Position numbers and translations under genes: made by a program. Shown here in pieces: positions 35,754 through 42,727 of a stretch of 64,000 nt of DNA. Origin of the DNA: Aurantibacter crassamenti (GTDB lineage Bacteria; Bacteroidota; Bacteroidia; Flavobacteriales; Flavobacteriaceae); the NCBI RefSeq assembly GCF_016811105.1, contig NZ_JAFBGM010000001.1:2670126-2734125 (forward strand), in the 5' to 3' direction. Below the pieces are notes generated by a model, which saw nothing but the letters and a program-made list of their open reading frames with translations, was not told where the DNA came from and made no database searches. Position 1 is the first letter of the stretch. Each line of letters starts with the position of its first letter.

Positions 35754-37262
35754 CTATTTATGTTTTAAATGTACAATTACTGGCTCAGATTTTCTACCGA
35801 AGTAATCAATAAAAGTCAGTGCTACATATTTTTTGTGATGCGATATTTCTGAAGGAATAGAAATAGAACTGTTCTCGTTTACAATTACTTTTGTTAATAG
35901 TTTTTTAATGGAATATTCAGTTCTCTTTTTCTTACCAGAAGGATAAACCAGCGCGTAACGATACCCCTCCAAGTTTTTAAAGATCAGATCAGTAAACACA
36001 TTGTTTTCTTCAATACCTTTAAGTTCAATGTTTTTCAAAGAATTGGTGCCAGAGTTAATGACTACGGGTGTTAAAGCTTTTCTTTTGTAATATTTTTTTT
36101 GAAGATTAGTGACTATATCATCATTGTTTTTCATTAGGCTTTTAGCGCTAAAAAAGACATTACCTTTTACATTTTCTGTATTTCTAGCAAGATTTAATTG
36201 TTTGGGTAGTTCTTTTGGGTCGTCCCAAGCTTTATCACTATTATTTCTGATTTTATAAGGACCATTGCCAATATATAGATTGGTATTTTGACTATTTAAT
36301 GACCACCAATCAACAATTTTTCGATGTGATGCAACAGACAAATCCATACTCCAATATACTTGTGGAATTAAATAATCAAGCCACCCTTCTTTCATCCATA
36401 ACAAAGGATCAGCATAAAGATTTTCATAAGTAGTTTGGCCTGCTTTAGTATCTGATCCATTTGGATCGGTTGCTTTGTTTTTCCAAACACCAAAAGGGCT
36501 AACACCAAATTGCACCCATGGTTTTCTGTTTTTTATGGTTGTATAGCTGGTTTTAATTAGAGAGTCCATATTTGAACGTCTCCAATCATCAATTGACTGA
36601 TTTGGTAGTTTGTGAAAGTTATAAGTCAATGAATCATTAAAGACTTCATCTTTTATTGTATAAGGGTAAAAATAGTCATCAAAGTGAATTGCATCAATAT
36701 CAAAATTGGTAACAATTTCATCAATTACAGATGCCATTCGATCACGAACTTCAGGTATACCAGGATTGTAATAGTATTTTTTACCATACTTCAACATCCA
36801 TTCAGGGTGGAGGTTATAATCATGAATAGGACTTAATATTTCTGTTTTTAGGTCAAATGTCGCACGGTAAGGATTAAGCCAAGCATGAAATTCCATTCCT
36901 CTAACATGCGCCTCATCAATCATCCATTTTAAAATACTTTCATCAGAATTGGGTGATTGACCCTCTTTTCCAGTCAAAAATCGAGACCAAGGTGCATAAT
37001 CAGAATCATAAAAAGCATCACCAGCAGTTCTAATTTGAACTATTGCAGCATTGAAATTTAAATCATCATAAAAATCTAGAATTTTAAGATAATCAAGTTT
37101 TTGCTTTTCAATAGCATCATTTCCGTTTTTAGGCCAGTCGATATTTACAACTGTTGCCACCCAAAAACCTCTAAACTCTCTTTCTGGTTGCGGAATTGGT
37201 TTAAAAACCGAACAAGAATGTATAGTAACTACAAGAAGAATAAAAAGTAACTTTCTAATCAT
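35754..37262 (-). CDS. GHL10 (DigH-like) glycoside hydrolase lipoprotein
   Basis: A 502-residue lipoprotein (signal peptide with TIHSC, Cys17) with the glycosyl-hydrolase-like 10 domain: FRGFWVATVVNIDWP, NFNAAIVQIRTAGDAFYDS, EFHAWLNPYRATFD, IDAIHFDDYFYPY and DYLIPQVYWSMDL. E. coli DigH of this family cuts peptidoglycan glycan strands stripped of peptides. Gene context here (muropeptide uptake and sugar recycling) fits that. A C-terminal beta-rich domain follows (about 410-500). The start is the ATG at 37262; an upstream TTG adds three residues only. Confidence 0.88.
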   Translation of the reverse strand: MIRKLLFILLVVTIHSCSVFKPIPQPEREFRGFWVATVVNIDWPKNGNDAIEKQKLDYLKILDFYDDLNFNAAIVQIRTAGDAFYDSDYAPWSRFLTGKEGQSPNSDESILKWMIDEAHVRGMEFHAWLNPYRATFDLKTEILSPIHDYNLHPEWMLKYGKKYYYNPGIPEVRDRMASVIDEIVTNFDIDAIHFDDYFYPYTIKDEVFNDSLTYNFHKLPNQSIDDWRRSNMDSLIKTSYTTIKNRKPWVQFGVSPFGVWKNKATDPNGSDTKAGQTTYENLYADPLLWMKEGWLDYLIPQVYWSMDLSVASHRKIVDWWSLNSQNTNLYIGNGPYKIRNNSDKAWDDPKELPKQLNLARNTENVKGNVFFSAKSLMKNNDDIVTNLQKKYYKRKALTPVVINSGTNSLKNIELKGIEENNVFTDLIFKNLEGYRYALVYPSGKKKRTEYSIKKLLTKVIVNENSSISIPSEISHHKKYVALTFIDYFGRKSEPVIVHLKHK

Positions 37263-37269
37263 AAATAAC

Positions 37270-37304
37270 AAAAAAGGCCTATTTGCATTTAAAAATAGGC
37301 CTTT
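37270..37304 (-). terminator. Rho-independent terminator after nagB
   Basis: AAAGGCCTATTT (37273-37284) pairs perfectly with AAATAGGCCTTT (37293-37304) around an 8-base A/T-rich loop; a U-run follows on the reverse strand. It separates nagB from the four genes downstream and leaves 8 bases before the DigH-like ATG. Confidence 0.8.
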
Positions 37305-37323
37305 AAGAACAGTAAATTAATAA

Positions 37324-39249
37324 TTAATCGAATTTATGTCTAACAAAAGCTTCCATTGCAGCATAATCAGAAAGACCAAGTGCTTTATATCTTGCAGCGG
37401 TATCCTTATTTCGCTCTTCAGCTCTCATCCAGAATTCTCTTGCATCATCACCTTGAAACATAACACCATCTTTTTGAGATTGATGGCAAAATATTGCATA
37501 ACGCTTTTTAAGCACTTGCCCTGGACTCATAGGTACAGCCATCTCAATTTCATTGATGTCCCACTCATGCCAAGCACCTCTATATAACCACAACCAGCAA
37601 TCTTTCATAAATTCGTCTGATTGTAAACGCTTCATTGCTTCAAAAACAGCATCAAGACATACTTTATGTGTACCATGTGGATCAGCTAAATCACCAGCAG
37701 CAAAAATTTGATGTGGTTTAACTTCTCTAATGTAATCCATCATTATTTTAACATCTGCCTCAGATAAGTTGTCCTTTTTAATAGTACCAGTTTCGTAAAA
37801 AGGAAGGTCAAGAAAGCGAACGTTTGCATCATCAAGACCAACATATCTAGTTGCAGCATATGATTCGCCACGCCTAATATTTCCTTTTAATTTTCTAACA
37901 TCTAAGGTATCAAAGCTACTTTCGTTTTTAGCCTTTATAGAATCAATTATGTGTTGTGCCTCATCTGAAGGACTAATGCGTTTGGCGATTTCGGCATAAC
38001 GAATGGCATCAGTATCTGAAACGGCTATATTACCTGAAGTTTGATAAGCAACATGTACATCATGACCCTGCTCAACTAAACGATCAAAAGTACCGCCCAT
38101 TGAAATTACATCATCGTCAGGGTGCGGGCTAAAAATAATAACTCTCTTTTTAACTGGTAGGGCTCTTTCGGGTCTGCTAGTGTCATCAGCATTAGGTTTT
38201 CCACCTGGCCAACCTGTAATTGTATGTTGTAATCTATTGAACATTTTTATATTCAAATCATAAGAGTCTTGAACAGATAATAAGCCCGACATTCCATTGT
38301 CATTGTAATCTTTATCTGTTAAGCTTAAAATTGATTTTTCGGTTTGATTACAAAGCCAAACAATTGCTTTTGCAGTTAAACTTTCTGTCCACTCTAATGA
38401 TTCATCTACTAACCATGGTGTTTTATTTCTTGTCAATTGACCACCAGCACCGGCATCAAGAACAAAAGTGCAATTTTTATGCTCCTGTAAATAGGTAGCG
38501 GGTACGTATGATGAAATTTCACCTTCAACAGTTTTTTTAATAATGTTCGCCTTGTTTTCACCCCAACCAAGCAAAACAATTCGTTTAGCACTCATCACCG
38601 TTGAAATACCCATGGTAATTGCTTTTCTAGGCACATTGTCTATTCCTAAAAAGGCAGGCGCAGCATCAACTTTTGTAATATGGTCAAGTGTGATAACTCG
38701 GGTACCAGAATTGTGGTGAGACCCAGGTTCGTTGAAACCTACGTGTCCCGTTCTACCAATACCGAGCAGTTGAAAGTCAAGTCCGCCGAATTTTTTTATA
38801 GCTTCTTCATAAGCCAGACAATAGTCGATAACAAATTCTTTAGCTACTGTTCCGTCAGGGATATGAATGTTTTCACTAGGTATGTCAATATGATTGAATA
38901 GGTGTTCATGCATGAAGTACCAATAACTCTGGCGGTTATCTTTCTCCATTGGTAAATATTCATCAAGATTAAAGGTAATCACATTAGAAAAGCTCAAGCC
39001 TTCCTCTTTATGCATTCTCACAAGTTCTTCATAAACTCGAATGGGAGAGGAGCCAGTAGCTAAACCTAGTACACAATTCTTTTTAGATTTTTGTTTTTTA
39101 CGAATAAGCGCCGCAATTTCGTGGGCTACTTTAATTGAAGCTTTGTTAGAATCTTCAAAAATTACATTGTGTATTTTTTCAAAGCGAGTTTCTTCAAAGT
39201 GGCCTACCGGTTTATGGCTAATGTCTATTCCAGTTTTTTTTTGTTTCAT
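37324..39249 (-). CDS. nagB: Glucosamine-6-phosphate deaminase fused to a PIG-L deacetylase-like domain
   Basis: A 641-residue two-domain protein. The N-terminal domain (about residues 15-275) is NagB, which turns glucosamine-6-phosphate into fructose-6-phosphate and ammonia: LGLATGSSPIRVYEEL, FNLDEYLPM, GIGRTGHVGFNEPGSH. After a linker of about 95 residues comes a PIG-L/LmbE domain with IIFSPHPDDDVISMGG (near 377) and ADPHGTHKV (near 525). These supply the zinc ligands of that superfamily, which deacetylates GlcNAc-containing substrates. Fusions of this size are known in Bacteroidota. Two ATGs are possible (39267, 39249); I use the second. It diverges from the DeoR-type regulator. Confidence 0.93.
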   Translation of the reverse strand: MKQKKTGIDISHKPVGHFEETRFEKIHNVIFEDSNKASIKVAHEIAALIRKKQKSKKNCVLGLATGSSPIRVYEELVRMHKEEGLSFSNVITFNLDEYLPMEKDNRQSYWYFMHEHLFNHIDIPSENIHIPDGTVAKEFVIDYCLAYEEAIKKFGGLDFQLLGIGRTGHVGFNEPGSHHNSGTRVITLDHITKVDAAPAFLGIDNVPRKAITMGISTVMSAKRIVLLGWGENKANIIKKTVEGEISSYVPATYLQEHKNCTFVLDAGAGGQLTRNKTPWLVDESLEWTESLTAKAIVWLCNQTEKSILSLTDKDYNDNGMSGLLSVQDSYDLNIKMFNRLQHTITGWPGGKPNADDTSRPERALPVKKRVIIFSPHPDDDVISMGGTFDRLVEQGHDVHVAYQTSGNIAVSDTDAIRYAEIAKRISPSDEAQHIIDSIKAKNESSFDTLDVRKLKGNIRRGESYAATRYVGLDDANVRFLDLPFYETGTIKKDNLSEADVKIMMDYIREVKPHQIFAAGDLADPHGTHKVCLDAVFEAMKRLQSDEFMKDCWLWLYRGAWHEWDINEIEMAVPMSPGQVLKKRYAIFCHQSQKDGVMFQGDDAREFWMRAEERNKDTAARYKALGLSDYAAMEAFVRHKFD

Positions 39250-39296
39250 TATCAAAGTTGCTAGCATGTGTTGTGGACTTAATTTTTTGAATCATG

Positions 39297-39304
39297 CAAA
39301 TGTA
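39297..39304 (-). promoter_or_regulatory. Candidate -7 element for nagB
   Basis: Reverse-strand TACATTTG matches TAnnTTTG. The start of transcription near 39293 would give a leader of about 26 or 44 bases depending on the ATG used. No clean -33 TTG. Confidence 0.35.
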
Positions 39305-39344
39305 GGCAATAAATTGAATTTTTGCAGCTTTATGCTTTTTATTT

Positions 39345-39400
39345 TGCTGTTTTATGCTCTTTTTAAAGAAAATGCAATTATAAAACAGAATAAAACAGCA
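39345..39400. promoter_or_regulatory. Inverted-repeat operator, likely for the DeoR-type regulator
   Basis: TGCTGTTTTAT at 39345-39355 recurs exactly, inverted, as ATAAAACAGCA at 39390-39400. Partial copies lie beside both arms: TTTATGCT on the left arm, and TAAAACAG twice (39381-39388 and 39391-39398) on the right. The right arm covers the -33 region of the regulator promoter, consistent with autorepression. The left arm lies upstream of the nagB promoter. Confidence 0.6.
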
Positions 39401-39416
39401 TAATAGTATAATTCAT

Positions 39417-39424
39417 TATCTTTG
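39417..39424 (+). promoter_or_regulatory. Candidate -7 element for the DeoR-murQ operon
   Basis: TATCTTTG, a full TAnnTTTG match, 33 bases before the ATG at 39457. The -33 position is occupied by the right arm of the operator and lacks TTG. Confidence 0.5.
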
Positions 39425-39456
39425 CCACTTTAAATTAGGATTTTAGTAATCATTAC

Positions 39457-40206
39457 ATGTTAAAAGAAGAAAGACAACAAACTATTTTAAGTGTAGTAGA
39501 ACTGCATAATCGCATATTATTGACTGATATTGCAGAATCATTAGATGTATCTATTGATACTATTCGGCGCGATGTAAAAGAATTGGATGCTGAGAATAAA
39601 CTTAAGAAAGTTCATGGTGGAGCCATATCCTTGGGTTTTACCACAAATAGTGTTAAAAATCAAAATATTTATCGATTAGAACAGAAGACTAGGATTGCCG
39701 AAAAAGCAATAACCTTACTTAAAGATGGTTCGGTAATATTTGTTGATGGAGGCACTACATGTAACGAATTAGCAAGGTTAATACCTTCAAATTTAGATTT
39801 AACATGTTTTACCCATAGTATACCTGTTGCTATGGAGTTGTTAGCAAAACCAAACGTAACTGTCATATTAATAGGAGGGCAAGTTTCAAAAGAGTCACAA
39901 ATATCTATTGGTGCAAATGCAATTCATAATCTTTCAGAAATAAAAGTAGATTATAGTTTTATCGGCACGGGTTATGTTGATTCTTTTTATGGACTCACAG
40001 AATTCGACTGGGATATTGTGCAAGTGAAAAAAGCAATTATAAAATGTTCTAAAAAAACAGTGTTGCTATCCATTTCTGAAAAATTGAATTCTCAGCATCG
40101 CTATAAGTCCTGTGATATTAACGCGATAAATACAATGATTACTGAATTAGAGCCTGAAAATGAACTTCTCAATTCTTTTAGAAACCACGATATTCGAATA
40201 TTATAA
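39457..40206 (+). CDS. DeoR/GlpR family transcriptional regulator of amino-sugar genes
   Basis: A 249-residue regulator. The N-terminal DeoR helix-turn-helix (about 5-58) reads LLTDIAESLDVSIDTIRRDVKELD followed by KVHGGA, the family hinge. The C-terminal sugar-phosphate sensing domain has FVDGGTTCNELARLIP and the later IGTGYVD. Such regulators sense phosphosugars. With nagB divergent and murQ 7 bases downstream, a GlcNAc-6-phosphate or glucosamine-6-phosphate signal is a reasonable inference. The inverted repeat at 39345-39400 is its probable binding site. Confidence 0.92.
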   Translation: MLKEERQQTILSVVELHNRILLTDIAESLDVSIDTIRRDVKELDAENKLKKVHGGAISLGFTTNSVKNQNIYRLEQKTRIAEKAITLLKDGSVIFVDGGTTCNELARLIPSNLDLTCFTHSIPVAMELLAKPNVTVILIGGQVSKESQISIGANAIHNLSEIKVDYSFIGTGYVDSFYGLTEFDWDIVQVKKAIIKCSKKTVLLSISEKLNSQHRYKSCDINAINTMITELEPENELLNSFRNHDIRIL

Positions 40207-40212
40207 ATAACT

Positions 40213-41022
40213 ATGAATTATATTAAAATCACAGAAACCCCTTCAAATCATGATAATTTAGAACAGTTAGACACTGTTTCAATTCTAAATAAGATGAATG
40301 AAGAAGACAAAAAAGTTGCTGATGCAGTTGCTGAGGTAATTCCGCAAATTACCATTTTAGTAGATGCATTGGCAGAACGCTTTGAAAAAGGCGGTCGATT
40401 GTTTTATATAGGTGCTGGTACTAGTGGGCGATTAGGTGTTTTAGATGCTTCTGAAATACCACCAACATATGGTATGCCGCATGAAAGGGTAGTGGGCATT
40501 ATTGCGGGTGGTGATATTGCAATTCGTAAATCAGTTGAAAATGCTGAGGATGATATAAATCAGGCATGGAAAGATTTAATGGTGCATAATATTACAGATT
40601 TAGATGTGGTAGTTGGTATAGCTGCTTCTGGCACAACACCCTATGTTTTAGGAGGATTAGCTGAAGCTAAGAAAAATGGAATACTTACTGCTGGTGTAAC
40701 TAATAATCCGGGTTCACCTTTAGCTGAAGCTGCTGATATTGCTATTGCTATGAATGTTGGACCTGAATTTGTAACCGGAAGTACGCGTATGAAAAGTGGT
40801 ACTTCTCAAAAATTAGCACTGAATATGATTTCAACTGCCCTGATGATAAAAATCGGTCGGGTAAAAGGGAACAAAATGGTTAACATGCAATTAAGTAATG
40901 TTAAACTAGTGGATAGAGGCGTACGCTATGTGTCTGAAGGGTTGGGTATTGAATATGCCGCAGCAGAAAAACTTCTTAAAGAGCATGGGTCTGTAAAAGC
41001 AGCTTTAGATGCCGGTGCTTAG
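40213..41022 (+). CDS. murQ: N-acetylmuramic acid 6-phosphate etherase
   Basis: MurQ removes the lactyl ether from MurNAc-6-phosphate, giving GlcNAc-6-phosphate and D-lactate. The 269-residue SIS-domain product has GRLFYIGAGTSGRLGVLDAS, the catalytic-region PPTYGMPHERV, AGGDIAIRKSVENAEDD, GIAASGTTPYVLGGL and TGSTRMKSGTSQK. It is slightly shorter than the roughly 300-residue E. coli enzyme but has all these motifs. It takes the product of AnmK and feeds the NagB step. Confidence 0.96.
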   Translation: MNYIKITETPSNHDNLEQLDTVSILNKMNEEDKKVADAVAEVIPQITILVDALAERFEKGGRLFYIGAGTSGRLGVLDASEIPPTYGMPHERVVGIIAGGDIAIRKSVENAEDDINQAWKDLMVHNITDLDVVVGIAASGTTPYVLGGLAEAKKNGILTAGVTNNPGSPLAEAADIAIAMNVGPEFVTGSTRMKSGTSQKLALNMISTALMIKIGRVKGNKMVNMQLSNVKLVDRGVRYVSEGLGIEYAAAEKLLKEHGSVKAALDAGA

Positions 41023-41025
41023 CTA

Positions 41026-41427
41026 TTATTTCTGAATAGCCTCAACCTCTTCTACTGTTACTATTTTATCGGAAGTATTTCCCCAAGAATTTAAAATGTA
41101 ATTCATGACATCAGCAATTTCATCATCCTCTAATCCGGGGCTGGGCATTGCACTGTTGTAAGTAACTCCATTTACAACAATCTCAGCCTGTTGTCCGAAT
41201 TTTACCCCGCGAATACTGGCCGCTCTATTTTGCAGTAAATAGTCTGATTTTGCTAAAGGAGGAAACGTACTTACCACACCCTCACCAGCTTCTAAATGGC
41301 AGGTCACACAGAAATCTGCATATATTTCATTACCGCGTTGCATACTGGCTTCTAGAGCAGGGTCTTGAAAAAAATAAAGACTCAAGCCGATTACTGCAAG
41401 TATATAAGAAGTCAGAAATATTTTCAT
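41026..41427 (-). CDS. Membrane-anchored c-type cytochrome
   Basis: A 133-residue single-heme cytochrome c with an N-terminal hydrophobic segment (about 3-20) that acts as signal or anchor. The heme motif CVTCH (Cys40-His44) is followed by a Met ligand probably in NSAMPSPGLEDDEIADVMNYI. It follows the PQQ sugar dehydrogenase gene by 42 bases on the same strand and is the natural electron acceptor. The ATG at 41427 is used; one codon upstream is TTG. It converges on murQ with 3 bases between. Confidence 0.9.
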   Translation of the reverse strand: MKIFLTSYILAVIGLSLYFFQDPALEASMQRGNEIYADFCVTCHLEAGEGVVSTFPPLAKSDYLLQNRAASIRGVKFGQQAEIVVNGVTYNSAMPSPGLEDDEIADVMNYILNSWGNTSDKIVTVEEVEAIQK

Positions 41428-41469
41428 CAAAACATAAATATTAAAATTGAAAAATTTTAAGTGAAAGCT

Positions 41470-42594
41470 TTATTTTTTAGGAACCAATTTATATACTCCC
41501 TTACCTTCAACACCAACATAAATTAACCCGTCAGGGCCTTGAACTACATCACGTACACGACCTAAGCCTTTAATTAGTTCAATTCTGTCGGTTACTTTAG
41601 TACCGTTAAGTTTTAGAAGCTCGAGGTATTGGAATTTTAATGAACCAACTAATAATGAACCATTCCAATCTGCACCATAATTATCCGTTGTAATAAAGGC
41701 CATTCCGCTGGGTGCAATTGAAGGCAACCAATAGTGAATAGGCTGCTCCATACCGTCCATTGCAGTTTTGTCTGTAATTGGAGTGCCACTATAATTGACA
41801 CCATAAGTAATTACTGGCCAGCCATAATTAGCACCGGGTTTAATAATGTTTATTTCATCACCACCTTTTGGTCCATGCTCATTATCCCAAATATCTCCAG
41901 TTTTTGGATTTTTTATTAAACCCTGCGGATTTCTATGTCCGTAACTATAAATTGCAGTTTTTGCACCTTCTGTACCTACAAACGGATTGTCTTCAGGAAT
42001 TCTTCCATCGTCATAAAAACGATATATTTTGCCCCCATCTCGAGTAATATCTTGAGGATTATCATCTCTTGCACCTCTTTCTCCAATGCTCAAATACACA
42101 TAACCTTTATCATCAAATTCGATGCGTGAGCCAAAATGCTGTCCCTTTGTAGTATTAGGTGAACCTTTGTATAGTAATTGACTGTTAGTTAATGAGTTGT
42201 CTGATATTTTAGCGCGAGTAAAAGCAGTATGTCCACCTTTTTCTTCGCCTTCTTCTGACGCATAAGAAAGATAAATCCAACCATTATTTTCATAGTCAGG
42301 GTGTACTGCTACATCTAAAAGTCCGCCTTGACCTCTAGAATAAACTTCAGGTACATTTGAAAGTGTATTCTTCTGCCCATCTTTGAAAAGAATCAATTCA
42401 CCCGATTTTTCAGTAATTAACATACTTCCATCTGGTAAAAAGGCAATGCCCCAAGGAATAGCAACGTCTTCTACCAATAATTCAGGAGTAAACGGAGTGT
42501 CAGAAATTGTAGCTACTTGATTAGCAGTATCCTGTCCGCAAGAAAAATTGAACGCTACAACGATTAAATAAAGGGCTGCAATACTATTCTTCAT
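41470..42594 (-). CDS. PQQ-dependent sugar dehydrogenase lipoprotein
   Basis: A 374-residue protein of the soluble aldose/glucose dehydrogenase (GSDH, Asd-type) family: a six-bladed propeller using PQQ and calcium to oxidise sugars. A signal peptide with FNFSC (Cys19) makes it a lipoprotein. Seen: VAIPWGIAFLPDGSMLITEK, GGLLDVAVHPDYENNGWIYL, YSYGHRNPQGL and NEHGPKGGDEIN, which carry the family calcium and substrate residues. No pqq synthesis genes are in the window, so PQQ may come from elsewhere in the genome or outside. Confidence 0.92.
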   Translation of the reverse strand: MKNSIAALYLIVVAFNFSCGQDTANQVATISDTPFTPELLVEDVAIPWGIAFLPDGSMLITEKSGELILFKDGQKNTLSNVPEVYSRGQGGLLDVAVHPDYENNGWIYLSYASEEGEEKGGHTAFTRAKISDNSLTNSQLLYKGSPNTTKGQHFGSRIEFDDKGYVYLSIGERGARDDNPQDITRDGGKIYRFYDDGRIPEDNPFVGTEGAKTAIYSYGHRNPQGLIKNPKTGDIWDNEHGPKGGDEINIIKPGANYGWPVITYGVNYSGTPITDKTAMDGMEQPIHYWLPSIAPSGMAFITTDNYGADWNGSLLVGSLKFQYLELLKLNGTKVTDRIELIKGLGRVRDVVQGPDGLIYVGVEGKGVYKLVPKK

Positions 42595-42727
42595 AATTTG
42601 ACGTTTAAATAATATTATAAATATAAGGTGCTAATAGTGCCTAAAGATAAAAAATATAAGTTCAAACCATTACCCTAAGAATATCAAGATCCCAAATCGA
42701 CATATTCTAAAAAATTAGCCTTAACCT

